Origin: Zelonia costaricensis
Taxonomy: Eukaryota > Euglenozoa > Kinetoplastea > Trypanosomatida > Trypanosomatidae
Length of the DNA stretch: 64,000 bases
Direction: 5' to 3'
NCBI GenBank assembly: GCA_030849075.1
Contig: JASAOO010003530.1
Location: 32,202 to 96,201 of the forward strand
Under the pieces are notes generated by a model. The model saw nothing but the letters and a program-made list of their open reading frames with translations, was not told where the DNA came from and ran no database searches. How positions within the stretch are numbered: position 1 is the first letter of the stretch; every line of letters begins with the position of its first letter. The translations under genes were made by a program, and so were the position numbers. Below, piece by piece: positions 10,391 through 20,764 of this stretch.

Positions 10391-11791
10391 TTTTTCTTTG
10401 CTGTCTCTGCTTCCGTTAGCTGTGGCGTCCCTCTCGGCGCTCGCAGAAGGCGCGGGTGATGATATCGCCGGGGGTGGGGAGGGGAAGGGAAAGGAGGGGC
10501 GCTTCCATGGTCTCTCACGTGTGTGTGTGTGTGTGTGTGTGAGGGGGGTTCTTGGCTGCGCGCACGTCGCACACGACGAGATGGCCCCCTCTCACATCTT
10601 ACCCGGATCGAGGGCATAAGAGAGACAGGGAAGTCGCCAACATGCACCGCTCGCAGCACCACAGCAACTCGCGCGCCACACACGTCGCGTACCACGGCGG
10701 CAAGAGAAGGTAGAGTGGGAAGTGCCGCGTGCGTCACTGCAGAGCCGAGGAGGGAAACTCAGAAGGGAGGAAGCGCTGATTCAAGTCGGAGAGAAGGGGT
10801 GGACACGTGGGGGAGGAGACGAGCCAGCAAGCGATCGAGGTGAGTCACACAAAACACGAGGATGCACATACACAGGGCATGACGCGTAAACGAGTTGAAA
10901 CACGCAAACACACACACACACACACACACACAAGCGCGTGACGAGGACGACGTGCCGACCATGGGGTCGGCTCCCTCCAACACCAACAGAGGAGGGAGTG
11001 CTGAGGTGCGGTGAAGCAAGCGGAAGAGAGCAGCCAATCACGTGCTGTGGGTCCGTGTGTCTCTGTGCGTGCGTGGGTGAGCGTGCGTGCGTGCTCGTCG
11101 CAAGCCGCCACGTAAGCGAGACGACGAACCACAGAGGAGACGCGGACAAGTCGTGGAGACGGAGGAAGGAGGGGGGCCGGCAGTCGAAGGGGCCAGGGAA
11201 GCCGACGGCGCCTCCGATCAGCAAAGCAGTGGAAACCGACAAACATGAGAGAGTGGGAGACGAAGGGAGGAGGGGAAAAGAAGATAGCGAGGGGGGGAGC
11301 CGCGGATGAAGAAGAACGGGCGGGGAGGCGTGGTGCAGCGATGCAGCGATGCGAGCCCGCGACAGATAGACAGAAATAGAAACAACGTGAGAGCGAGCAA
11401 GCAGAGCGGAAACGGTGTCGAGGGTGCCGGGTGGTCGAGCTGGTCGTGGGTTCGTTTGTGTTTGTTTGTTTTTTTCTCTCTTCGCTATTCCTGTTGTTGC
11501 TGGCACTTCACAGAAGGTCAGCGACACAAGACACCACAGTGCGGCAAAGGACAAAAGAAAATAGAAAGGTGAAGAGAGAGAGAACGGGGACCATGCGAAG
11601 GAGGAGAATGCGGAGGTCAGGAGAGCGAGCCGCTGACGGGGGGAGTGAGGGGGTTGCCGTCACGGGCATAGAAAGTTGCTCAAGGCTGCGCTCGTGCGTG
11701 CGTGCTGGCCGTGCGGGACGGCTGCACCGCCAGCACGCACGAACGCACGGAAACTCCCACTGGCATCACGCAACGCCGTCAGTGGACCGCA

Positions 11792-12697
11792 CTACTGCCT
11801 CTTGCGCTCCTCCATGTCGAAGGAAGAGCTCCGGCTGTTCTCGTCGACGGCCGGCTCGCGGAACGCCGCCCTGGAGGCGCGCTCTGCATGCGCCACCTGC
11901 GCCTCACGCTCGCGCATGCGGCTACGCTGCGGGGTGTCGCTGTAGTCCAGCTTCATGATTATCTCGCGGTAGTAGCTGACGACGTTGTCCAGGAAGATGT
12001 CGGTGGTGGTGGCGCAGAACTCCTGGTACATGACCAGCACCTCCTCGTAGCGCGCGTCGAAGCCGTCCAGCTGACTCTGGTACGCCTTCTCCTTGGTATC
12101 GCGCTCGTCGACGGCCTTTGCGTAGCTCCTGTTCGCCGTCACGTTCTTGCTCTTATTCGCCGCGGCGGACTCCATGCGCTTGACAGACTTCCTCGATGCG
12201 CCGTAGCGGCTCATCTGATCCTCCGTCTTCTTGCCCTGCGCGATAGCCTGCGCCGTGGCCTTGCTGAGCTTTTCCAGCTCCGCGGCAATCTTGTCCTGGA
12301 TCTCCGCGCGGTACTTGGCGCTCAGACCCGACTTGGCGTCGTCCATCGCTTTGCAGAAGTTCTGCGACATCTGGTACGACTCATCCGCGAAGTCGCGGTC
12401 GATCCTCGTCGTGCTGCCGCCCTGGTCCGCGCCGTCCGCACGGCTCTGACGCCGCGAGGTCGACCCGCCCGTGCCGCCGTGGCTGAGGCACGCCGTCACG
12501 CCCGCGTAGCCCGCACCGACATCCCGCAGGCACTTGGGCGTGCCGTCCATGTTGGTCAGCGCTGCCGTGATGCTCTTCTTCAGCGACTTGTTCGACTCGC
12601 GCAGCGTCTTGAGCGTGTCGTAGCTGCGCTTGAACTCAGGGTTGACGTCCTTGCCGTCCGCCTTGGAGACGATGATGTTGCTGAGCTTGTTGCCCAT
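11792..12697 (-). CDS. N-myristoylated BAR-like protein (BAR paralogue 1)
   Basis: The protein has 301 residues. It starts MGNKLSNIIVSKADG; Gly2 with Ser6 is a good N-myristoyltransferase signal and supports the ATG at 12697. Residues about 20-60 and 100-260 are predominantly helical with heptad-like spacing (for example FCKAMDDAKSGLSAKYRAEI and KIAAELEKLSKATAQAIAQG). The block YAKAVDERDTKEKAYQSQLD, followed by GFDARYEEVLVMYQEF and DIFLDNVVSYYREIIMKL, matches the last long helices of a BAR domain and aligns with the same block in the genes at 14575 and 20063. The C-terminus from about 260 is charged and probably disordered. BAR domains dimerise into curved modules that bind acidic membranes. 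A myristoyl anchor in place of the usual N-terminal amphipathic helix is unusual. BAR assignment: helical pattern plus paralogue comparison, no search run. Confidence 0.75.
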   Translation of the reverse strand: MGNKLSNIIVSKADGKDVNPEFKRSYDTLKTLRESNKSLKKSITAALTNMDGTPKCLRDVGAGYAGVTACLSHGGTGGSTSRRQSRADGADQGGSTTRIDRDFADESYQMSQNFCKAMDDAKSGLSAKYRAEIQDKIAAELEKLSKATAQAIAQGKKTEDQMSRYGASRKSVKRMESAAANKSKNVTANRSYAKAVDERDTKEKAYQSQLDGFDARYEEVLVMYQEFCATTTDIFLDNVVSYYREIIMKLDYSDTPQRSRMREREAQVAHAERASRAAFREPAVDENSRSSSFDMEERKRQ

Positions 12698-13517
12698 CGT
12701 TGCAAGTGTGTGTGTTTGTGTGTTTGTGTGTGTGGGTGGGTGGGTGGAAGAGAGAGGGAAGGGTGGAAGGAGAATGCCGAATGGAGGACACGCGGAAGGG
12801 GAGTGTTGGATGCGGAATAGGTTGACGTGAATGGTGACGGAGCGAGAATGCGAAGGAGAACGGAACTATGCTATGGTGTGTGTGTGTGTGCAGGAACAGG
12901 TCAGCCAAGCCGAACAGGGAGGGGGGGCGTTCAAGGAAGGATGTGCATAAGATGGAAAGAGGAGGCGGAGGGGGGGGAGGAGAAGGAACGCGCAGGGGGG
13001 GGAGGTAACGCGGCGACGAGCGCAGGGGTCTGCGTGCGGTGCTGCCGGCCGCTCCGCATCACCGGCCACTCGTGCATCGGTGCAGCGCCTGCTCCCGCGA
13101 TGGCGCCTCTCTCGCTCTCCATCTCCACAGGGCCGTCAGCGAACACCAACTCAAGAGACGCGGGAGAAGCGCACACCAAAGCGCAGCAGTCAACGCCATC
13201 TCTTGCGTCTATTAGTTTCCTCTTTCTTTTGTTTGCTCGCGGCGTCACCGCTGTGGCACACGGATCCACTGTGCTCCCCCACTTGACCTCTTCCTCCACC
13301 CCCACTCCACCCCACCCCACTTGGCCACATCGACGGAGTGGCACAACTGGAGAGGGCACGTACGCGGGTGAGGGAGACGTGGAAGGGGGGGGGGGGGCGA
13401 CAGGAGACGGAGCTGATGGACGGTGCGGTGGGCGACGCCCCCGACTTCAGTAGGAAGGGGGCAAGAAAGGCAGGTGCTGCGGATACAAAGGCGAGCCAAA
13501 ACAAGCGCACACGCACA

Positions 13518-13615
13518 CACACGGCCTGGACACACACACACACACACACAGGGAGAGGATTAGAGCGGAACGGGTACGCGTGTGTGTGTGTGTGTGTGTG
13601 TGTCCAGGCCGTGTG
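13518..13615. repeat. 33-bp perfect inverted repeat around a 32-nt loop
   Basis: The left arm, 13518-13550, reads cacacggcctggaca and continues as a CA tract. The right arm, 13583-13615, is its exact reverse complement: a TG tract ending in tgtccaggccgtgtg. The non-repetitive core ggcctgg and its complement ccaggcc show that this is a true palindrome and not a chance pairing of CA and TG tracts. Transcribed from the minus strand it would give a 33-bp RNA hairpin in the spacer between two BAR-like genes. Confidence 0.85.
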
Positions 13616-14153
13616 GAACCAGAGCGAGGCAGGGAGGGAGGAGGGTACAAGAGACGGTGGCGAAGCGCCAAAGGGAGAAGCAAAACACAAGAAACGCAAA
13701 GAGAAAAGTACAGCAGTTGTCGTCGCGTCACGGGGGGGGGTCCACACGGCACGTGCGGGCACAATGCGTGTGGCTGGCACCGCCACGTGCGTGCACGCCT
13801 CTGCCATCTTTTTTTGTGAGGGTGTTTAAGTGCGAGTGTGCTCGTGCGTGTGGTGGTGCGATGCGCGGAGGCGGGAAGGCGAGGAGGAAGCGGCCTTGAT
13901 CGAGCCCAAAGGCGTGAAGACGGGAGGAGGATGGATGGAAGCACACACACAGACGCGATCAGCGCCCACTCGACACAAGCACACAAGCAGAGCTCACACA
14001 CACACACACACATAGTGATCGAGACTTAGACGTTCGCGGAGGCGCTCAAGGACTCTGAAGGTGAAAGGGGGGTGGGGCGGAGAATGCAAAGAAAAGAAAG
14101 GCGGAGGAGGCCGTGATGAGCATCGAAGCAAGCGGAAGGTGGCAACTGGGGGA

Positions 14154-14191
14154 CACGTGCGGTGTGTGTGTGCGCACACACGCCGCACGTG
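14154..14191. repeat. Imperfect inverted repeat
   Basis: The arm cacgtgcggtgtgtgtgtgc (14154-14173) pairs with gcacacacgccgcacgtg (14174-14191), with one mismatch and a 2-nt size difference. This gives a nearly loopless hairpin of about 17 bp in the same spacer as the larger palindrome. Confidence 0.7.
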
Positions 14192-14574
14192 CGACGGAGG
14201 GGGGGGGGAGTGGAGTGGAGTGGAGGTGGAAGTGGGAGGAAGGTACCAAAGGAGCGCATCGTCATCGATGACGTGCGCAAGCGGAGGTGGGGCAGGGGGA
14301 AACACAAGCGCACACGCGCGCTGGCACAAGGAGAAGAGCAACACGCAAACACACAAACAGAGACACATAAGGACAATCGAAGCAGCAGAACCTAAACACA
14401 CACACACGCATACACAGGTGGGAGGGGGCGTCCCTCTTCCATCGTGCCGTGACTGCTCGCGGACAGGACCGCGTTGGTGCGCCTCGCCCGCCTCTTCAGA
14501 GTGAGACCGAGAGAGAGAGAGAGAGACAGACATGGAAGCGAGCAGCCCACGAAATCGAGGTAAGGTCGCCGCTC

Positions 14575-16983
14575 TCACGACGAGCCCTCGTGCCGTACCT
14601 GCGAGTCCTCCCACGCCCGCACCCCCAGCAGCCCCGGCTGCGGGGTGGGCACCGGGCTGTCCAGGCCGCAGCTAGCCGAGAGGCTCTGCGAGCGGCCCGA
14701 CACGCCGCCGCTGTTGCCGTTCGCATAACCACCGCCACCGCCGTACCTGCCGGCGTCGGAGTCCACTCCATCCCCACACCACGGGTACGCGCCTGCCGCA
14801 TCCCTGCAGCTGGCACGCACGGACGCGGGGTGAAAGCCGGTCTCGAGGCTGGACAGCACCGTGTACCGCTGCGGCGCCGCCCCAGCAGGGGCGGCGGGGA
14901 TGCACTGGGTGGGGCGCGGCGCGGGCTCCTGCGCGGGTCGCTGCCCGTGTCCGCCGCCGAACGCGTACACACCGCTGGCGCCGCGATTCCGATCTGAGGC
15001 GTCCAGCCACTGTGTGTTGATGCTCATGGACATGTTGTCGTCCTCGGGCGGTGGTGGCGCGGAGGCAAACCCCATCGCGCCGGCCGCCGCCCCCCCTGAA
15101 GGGCGCCGACCCTTCGTACTACGGCGCGCGTGCTGCTGAGTGAGGGCCATTACGTCGCTGATGGTGGCGGTCGACCCGCGCGGGCGTGGGCTGTGCAGCG
15201 GCACGCGGAGCTCGTCTGCGTGCCCGGGTGTCTCGGAAGGGAAGAGCACGAGGGGCTGCAGCGACCCACGCGGCGTGCGCTCGCGGGCGTCGAGCGACAC
15301 GTAGTGGTCGTCGAAGGGCTCGGAGGAGCGGCCGCGCTGCAGGGCAAGGAGCAGGTCCGCACGGTCTGCAGCCGCTGTTCCGGCAGGCCCCAGCGCCGCG
15401 GGGCTGCGACGCTGGTCCGGGCGCTGCGACGACGGTGGCACGTCGGCGGCGCGGCACGTCGCAGACGCAGCGGGGGACGGGAAGGCGGCGACGGGTGGGG
15501 TGGCGCCCGTACCGAACGGGGTGTGGCGTGCGGCGGGCTCCGCGGTGGGCCGCCGAGGCGCCGCCGCGCCGCGCCGCTGCGCCGCCACCGAGCTCCCCGT
15601 GAGCCTTCCGGAGCTCATGTCCGCCGCAGGAGTGCCCGCAGCGGCGGGCGGAGCGGCGAGAACGGCGAATGGGTTGGTGGGGCGCCCGACGAGGGGCAGC
15701 GGATCGGTGTGGCGGGCCGCGGCGTGAAACGACGGGGCCTGCTGTGGGGGCGGGGACGGGTCCGGCTCCTCCGCGGAGAAGGCGCGGCTCGCGAGCTGCG
15801 CGGTGTGCACCGTGTTGCCGCCGCTCTCGCCCCCGGCAAAGTGCAGTGGGGTGCGGTAGTCGAGAAGCAGCTGCCGGTGCGGCGTGCCGCCCGCGCCGAG
15901 GCCACCCGGCGAGTTCGGGTTTGCGTTCTCCTTGTGGATCGTCTGCGCGGCTGCGGCCTCTCCGTCCTCCTCGTCCATGCCCCGCGCCGTAGGCGGCGCC
16001 CGCTCCGCCGAGGGGGGCAGGTTGCGTCGGTTGCCGTAGTAGCAGGTGAAGTTGTGCGCCGACCCGCCGCGGCTCGACTTGGCTGGGGTGGCCTTGCCCG
16101 GGGATTTGCCGAGGCTGCCGCTCATGTCCGCGCTCACTGCATCGCCAGGACGAGGGCGCAGGCGGCTGCCCAGCTGCTCCTCCGGTGCCACGCCGAGGCG
16201 CTCGCCGAGTTGCTCACCGCTCTCCACCATGCGCTGCACCGCCTCCGGCCCGTTCGGCGCGAGGCAGCCAACCACCTTCAGCATCTGCGCCAGGTACGTC
16301 GTGTTGGCGTCGAGGAAGTCGTCCATGGTGTGGCCCGCGACGTACATCTGGCGCTGCATGAGGGACTCGTACTCGGCGTCGAAGGTGCGCAGCTTCGCTT
16401 CGTAGATCTGCTCGTGTTGCCGCATCTTGCCCACCTGCTTCACGTACAGCTTGCTCTCCGTGAGTGGGCGGCCCTTGTGGAGGTACTTGGCCTCCTTCTT
16501 GCTCACTACCTTGCGCGAGGTGATGAGCTTCCGCAGCGCCGAATCCACGTCGTCGCCAAGCTCGCGGGTCTTCTGGGAGCACTTGAGCACCTCGTGCAGC
16601 CGCGCAAGCACCGTCTGGTGCACCGCCCCGTTGTATGTCACGTACTGCGCCCCCTCCTTGATGCTCTTCATCTCCTCCGAGAAGAGGGAGCCGGCGCGTT
16701 GCAGCGTCTGCCCGTAGCTTTCGGCGAGGCGGTTGTGAAACGAGATGTGGTACGCGGTGTTCATGCAGCTGTGCGGGTTCGTGTTGTTGATGCACTGCGC
16801 CACCTCGTGGTAGCTGTGGCCCACAAGCGAGAGGCTGGAGGCCACCTCCCGCATGGCCTGCGAGGTGCGTGTGATGTGATTGTCGAACTGCTTCAGCACC
16901 TTGCCGAAGAGCTTCACCCGCTCATGGCGGAGGGAGAAGTCGTAGTTGCCGTTCGCCGGCGACGGGCTCTTGGCGTTGAACAT
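14575..16983 (-). CDS. BAR-like protein with long disordered C-terminal tail (BAR paralogue 2)
   Basis: The protein has 802 residues from the ATG at 16983 (MFNAKSPSPANGNYDF); the frame runs 14 codons further only to a GTG. Residues about 17-245 are the helical module. It includes RVKLFGKVLKQFDNHITRTS at the start and KLYVKQVGKMRQHEQIYEAK with KLRTFDAEYESLMQRQ near its end, followed by DDFLDANTTYLAQMLKVV. That end block aligns with BAR paralogue 1 and more weakly with paralogue 3. The remaining 550 residues are disordered, rich in Pro, Ser, Ala, Gly and Arg, with many PxxP-like stretches (for example DPSPPPQQAPS) that could recruit SH3-type or other partners. The layout resembles amphiphysin or arfaptin-like adaptors with a long tail. 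The polypyrimidine tract upstream ends at an AG two bases before the ATG, so the acceptor could be very close. BAR call by pattern only. Confidence 0.72.
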   Translation of the reverse strand: MFNAKSPSPANGNYDFSLRHERVKLFGKVLKQFDNHITRTSQAMREVASSLSLVGHSYHEVAQCINNTNPHSCMNTAYHISFHNRLAESYGQTLQRAGSLFSEEMKSIKEGAQYVTYNGAVHQTVLARLHEVLKCSQKTRELGDDVDSALRKLITSRKVVSKKEAKYLHKGRPLTESKLYVKQVGKMRQHEQIYEAKLRTFDAEYESLMQRQMYVAGHTMDDFLDANTTYLAQMLKVVGCLAPNGPEAVQRMVESGEQLGERLGVAPEEQLGSRLRPRPGDAVSADMSGSLGKSPGKATPAKSSRGGSAHNFTCYYGNRRNLPPSAERAPPTARGMDEEDGEAAAAQTIHKENANPNSPGGLGAGGTPHRQLLLDYRTPLHFAGGESGGNTVHTAQLASRAFSAEEPDPSPPPQQAPSFHAAARHTDPLPLVGRPTNPFAVLAAPPAAAGTPAADMSSGRLTGSSVAAQRRGAAAPRRPTAEPAARHTPFGTGATPPVAAFPSPAASATCRAADVPPSSQRPDQRRSPAALGPAGTAAADRADLLLALQRGRSSEPFDDHYVSLDARERTPRGSLQPLVLFPSETPGHADELRVPLHSPRPRGSTATISDVMALTQQHARRSTKGRRPSGGAAAGAMGFASAPPPPEDDNMSMSINTQWLDASDRNRGASGVYAFGGGHGQRPAQEPAPRPTQCIPAAPAGAAPQRYTVLSSLETGFHPASVRASCRDAAGAYPWCGDGVDSDAGRYGGGGGYANGNSGGVSGRSQSLSASCGLDSPVPTPQPGLLGVRAWEDSQVRHEGSS

Positions 16984-18124
16984 TCTTGCGTGGGGTCGCA
17001 AAGACACGCCCACACGCAAACACACACAGGAGATCGGAAAGGAGGACTGTGACTCAGTTTGCCTTCAAACAACGAGCGAGCGGCGTGAGGGTGCGGGTGT
17101 CCAAGCGAATACGCGATACAGCCGTACGCAGTTGTGTGTGTGTGTGTGTGTGTGTGGGAGCGCGTGTTCTTCTTAAGCTTCGCAGCGGTCAGCGGTCCAC
17201 AATCAAGAGGGTGAAGGGCGGGGTTGGCCGGATAGGCAGAAGTTGCGTGCAGCTGGCCCTGAGAAAGGCAGTGCCACACACACACTGCAGGCCACACCTC
17301 CACGCAGTGAGCGGCGACGTGGTTCAGTCACGCAAGGGGGACGCGCGCTAAAGACGGAGGCGTTGTGGGAGAAAAGGGAGTAGCGAGGTCGGTGGTCAGC
17401 GGGAGCGTGCGCCGCGCTGTGCGTTTGTGTGTCCGTGCCTGTCGCTGACGTGGTGTAGCTGGCGCTGGTGGCCTACCGCGCGAGGAGGGGGAGGTGGGGG
17501 GATGAGGAGGAGGCGGAAGAGGGAGGGCCATCACAGGCGGGGTGAGAAGGGAGTGGGGGTGGTCGTTCAGCGTAGCCAGTGTGGCGGTTTTAGGATAGGT
17601 GAACAGGTGGGCGAGACTCGTCACTCTGCTGTTGGTGCTTCCGTCTGCTCGAAGAGTGGACGTGCTTGCGGCGGCACGGGGGGTGGGGAGGAGCACAAGG
17701 ACCACAGCGCTGCAGAACATGAAGAGAGAGATGGGCAGAGAAAGAAATTCGGCAGCGTCGCGTGGCCTCGCACCGCCGCGCATACCGGAAACCGCCTTCC
17801 ACCACTACCCACCACGACCGCCCCTCTTGTCTTTGCCTCCTTCGTGCATGCTACGGGGCACGACCACCACCGCCACGTTGCCTCCCGTGTGCTGGGACGG
17901 GCCCAAGTCTTCTCATATCGTGTTCTACTTCGCTTTTCTCTGCTTGCTGCCTCTGCGTCGTCTGCTGTGTGTGTGTGTGTGTGTTGCGCAGCGTGCGAAA
18001 GAGGAGTGCAGAACGGAGAGACCAGCATTCGAGGGGAAAAGAGAAGACAGCGCAACACGTGCAAAGCTGGCAAACAAAAAGAAAAGAAGTACATCGACGT
18101 GTGTTTGCGTGCGCTTGCGTGCAT

Positions 18125-18162
<38 letters not shown>

Positions 18163-20062
18163 ATCAGAGTGTTTTTGCTCGTGGGATTGCACACACTTCC
18201 ACGCATCCTCTCCATGTGTGCAAAAGAAGAGCGGAGCATCGTCACGGCAGACCGGAGACGCGACACGCCACGCACGCCCTCGCCGCTGCCCTCGCCGCTA
18301 CATGGAATGCACCCTCACGCACACACGTCAACACACATCACGTACCCGAGCATGATACCGAAGAGACGCGGAAAGGGGTAGTGAACAGGTGAAAAACCTA
18401 CACTCGCACACACATCAACACACACACACACACACACAGCCAGAGTGTGTGACCACACAAAAAAAGGGCACAGACATAGCTGACGCTCTCTCAAAAATGG
18501 TTGTGCTCGTAAAGGGCGTCATGACACGCGCACCGACATGTTTGCCTCTCTGCGGCTGCAATCGCCAGGAACGAAATCCTATCGCACGCGCACGCACCGT
18601 GACACGGCACCGAGAAGCGGAGAAACTAATATCCATAAATCGGCGAACGCACGAGACACACACACACACACCACGAGAAGGAAAACAAGAGAGAGCAGCG
18701 TCACGTGCGCTAGATGACACATGGGGGAGCTTGAGAGACGGGAAGCGCAGCGATCTAGTGGCAAACCAAACCAAGGAGATACGGAGGAAGCCGGGAGAGA
18801 GCTAACAAAGTCGCAAGAGGAAGAGGCGCACGTGTTGATGATACAGGCCGCCGCAGGGCACAACAACTCGACGGAGAAGACGAGGAGAGCCAAGAGAAAA
18901 GGGAAAAAAAAAAAAGGCCGCACACGGGTGCGCAATCGGGGAAAAGAGGGACGTACGGTTGAGGGGGGGGAGGGGGGCGCAGTTATGACGTGTGTCTGTG
19001 TGTGTTTGCTTGTGTACTGCTCTCCTCAGGCCTTGCTTTGCAGGACCTGCGTGCGGAAAGGCAGAGGAGGTGGGAAAGGTGAGGGGAGGGGAGGACCGAG
19101 AAGGTCGACGGGGGGATGAGGTGGGGGGGGGGATGGGGGGCATCCGCGGCCCGGCCCCTCCTCATCTCCCACCTCGCCCGGACTACCTTCTCCCTCCCTC
19201 CTCCTCCACAGGGGACAGGCACTTGGGAGGTGCACGTCCTGTAGTTTTGCAGCATCGGCAAGGACTCCATCGCACAGCAGCAATCCCAGCTGAAGAGCTG
19301 GACATGGAAAAGGGAAAGAAAAAGAAGAAAACGGAAACGCCAAAGAAGAGCAGAAGCGGCCAGGCTTCTGTCAACAAAAACAAAAGCGAAAACGAAGCGA
19401 ATGGGAGAGCACGCGCGTGTTGTGTGTGGGTGGGGAGGGTGCTCCATACAACGCACGCAGTCACGTAGGAGGAGGGGGAAGGGAGGGAAGAGGACGGGAA
19501 GAAAGAGGAGGGGCGGAAAGACGAAAGGAAGCCACACACTCTTCGTTGTAGTCTGGCGGAGGTCGCCTGCGCGAGACCGAGAAGCGAACAAAGTATGGAA
19601 GCGCTCAAGTCGACTGCGTCTACACCCCTTCTGGACGCCACGGCAGACACAGGAGTGCAGAGAAAGTTAGATGGGGGAGAGGGACCGAGATGGCGAGCTT
19701 TGCGGATGCGTCAAGCACCACTGTGCCTCCTCTCTTCCCCACACTGCCTCCACTCCAGTGAATGGGCAGTCGTGACGGGATCTCCGCACCGCATCGCACA
19801 CCCTCATCTACATCGGCAAAGAGAAGAAGAGAGCCTCCGTGATGCCGCCGTGGTATCCACTATCACCCTCGCACCCTTCCCCCCAACCCACACCCCCTTG
19901 CTGATCTGCTCTCAGCGGATGCGATGCTCAGCTTTCCGCGCCACCAACTGCTTGTGCGGCGCAGTAGGGCAGACGGGCGTCCACATCTGTGCAGTGCCCC
20001 GTCATAGACAGACACACGCACAAACGGGGTTCGACCGCTGCTCTTGCGTCAGCACCGGGCCG
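16984..20062. other. 3.1-kb intergenic spacer, no gene seen
   Basis: The region contains TG tracts at 17131-17156 and 18127-18160, CA tracts at about 18417-18440 and 18657-18671, an A run near 18906 and G runs near 18963 and 19118. The part next to 20063 is presumably the 3' UTR of BAR paralogue 3. No frame looks coding. Confidence 0.55.
18127..18160. repeat. (GT)17 microsatellite
   Basis: A 34-nt uninterrupted GT tract, one of the longest in the window, in the spacer between BAR paralogues 2 and 3. Confidence 0.95.
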
Positions 20063-20764
20063 TCACGACTGCATGGTCTTGGAAAGGTTGGAGTAGTACT
20101 TGACCGAGTACGTGTGCAGCCCGTCCACAACCCGCTGCAGCGTCTGGCTGCGCTTCTGCAGGAGCGTTGTGTAGGTCGCGCGGAACTTCTCCGAGTCGGC
20201 GTCCGCCTCGGCACGGAGCTTGTCGCGCTTGGCCACCTTCTCCGCAAACTTCGGGTTGTTCGCGACACCCTGGTTCTTCTTGGCCAGCTTCGTCTCGAGT
20301 GAGTCGACCTCGGCGCGCTGCTTGTTGAACTTAGACACCACCGCGTCGTTGGTCGCCTTGGCCTTCTCAGTGACCCTGATCGTTGACTTGAGCTCATCGA
20401 TCGCGGTGCTGATCTCGCGCGTGAAGTCGTTCATGTAATTGACAAAGGAGTACGTCTCGGCACCGCTCAAGCGACCCGGCGGCAGCTCCGACGCGCGGCG
20501 CGACTTGCTGCCATTGCCGGCGATGGAGTTCGTGGCCATGTGCCGATCCACCGCCGTGCACAGACTGTCCGCGCGCGTGCGGATGGCCGAGTTCTCCTCG
20601 CCCTGCGAGAGCTCGCGAATGGCAATCGCGATGGCCTCCATCGCCCCATCGAGTTCCTTCACCGCCGTGAGGTACTTCTTCGATGCCGCATCGTAGCTGC
20701 TGCAGGCGTGCTTGAGCTTCTTGATCAGCACGGACTGATCATCCGAGGGGGCCGCCTTGGGCAT
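20063..20764 (-). CDS. Compact BAR-like protein (BAR paralogue 3)
   Basis: The protein has 233 residues from the ATG at 20764 (MPKAAPSDDQSVLIKKLKHA); a longer frame begins only at a TTG. It is almost entirely helical: SVLIKKLKHACSSYDAASKK at 10-29, a second helix at about 30-65 ending with RELSQGEENSAIRTRADSLC, and long helices from about 110 to 230 (YSFVNYMNDFTREISTAIDE, and VAKRDKLRAEADADSEKFRA followed by TYTTLLQKRSQTLQRVVDGL). The length and four-block arrangement match a minimal BAR domain with almost no extra sequence. The final helices align with those of the other two BAR-like genes downstream, so these are probably tandem duplicates that diverged long ago. No acylation signal is present. 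A conserved helical block of this sort in other kinetoplastids would confirm the family. Confidence 0.7.
   Translation of the reverse strand: MPKAAPSDDQSVLIKKLKHACSSYDAASKKYLTAVKELDGAMEAIAIAIRELSQGEENSAIRTRADSLCTAVDRHMATNSIAGNGSKSRRASELPPGRLSGAETYSFVNYMNDFTREISTAIDELKSTIRVTEKAKATNDAVVSKFNKQRAEVDSLETKLAKKNQGVANNPKFAEKVAKRDKLRAEADADSEKFRATYTTLLQKRSQTLQRVVDGLHTYSVKYYSNLSKTMQS

Larger units (their letters stand above)
6922..11791. other. 4.9-kb intergenic spacer, no gene seen
   Basis: The spacer separates the first BAR-like gene from the TerB-like gene. It contains many microsatellites (CA at about 8757-8774, 9163-9187, 10115-10139 and 10908-10932; TG at about 10354-10390 and 10517-10541), T-rich runs near 7940, 9730, 10030 and 10280, and a short tandem repeat gatgcagc at 11338-11354. 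The longest open frames here translate to Ser/Thr/His/Cys low-complexity sequence and start at non-ATG codons. I see no coding sequence. It probably holds a long 3' UTR of the BAR-like gene. Confidence 0.55.
12698..14574. other. Intergenic spacer with two inverted repeats, no gene seen
   Basis: The spacer lies between BAR paralogues 1 and 2. It contains the long hairpin at 13518-13615, a second imperfect hairpin at 14154-14191, a G run near 13387, a (GTGGA)n stretch at about 14208-14226, and several CA/TG tracts. It has no credible coding frame. Confidence 0.6.

Noticed and set aside
11702..12820. 372-codon plus-strand frame
   Set aside because: It is antisense to BAR paralogue 1 and runs into the flanking TG tract. 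Shadow frame.
15130..17052. 640-codon open frame on the plus strand
   Set aside because: It is exactly antisense to BAR paralogue 2. It exists because of the strong G/C third-position bias and its translation has no domain and an Arg/Ala/His-rich composition.
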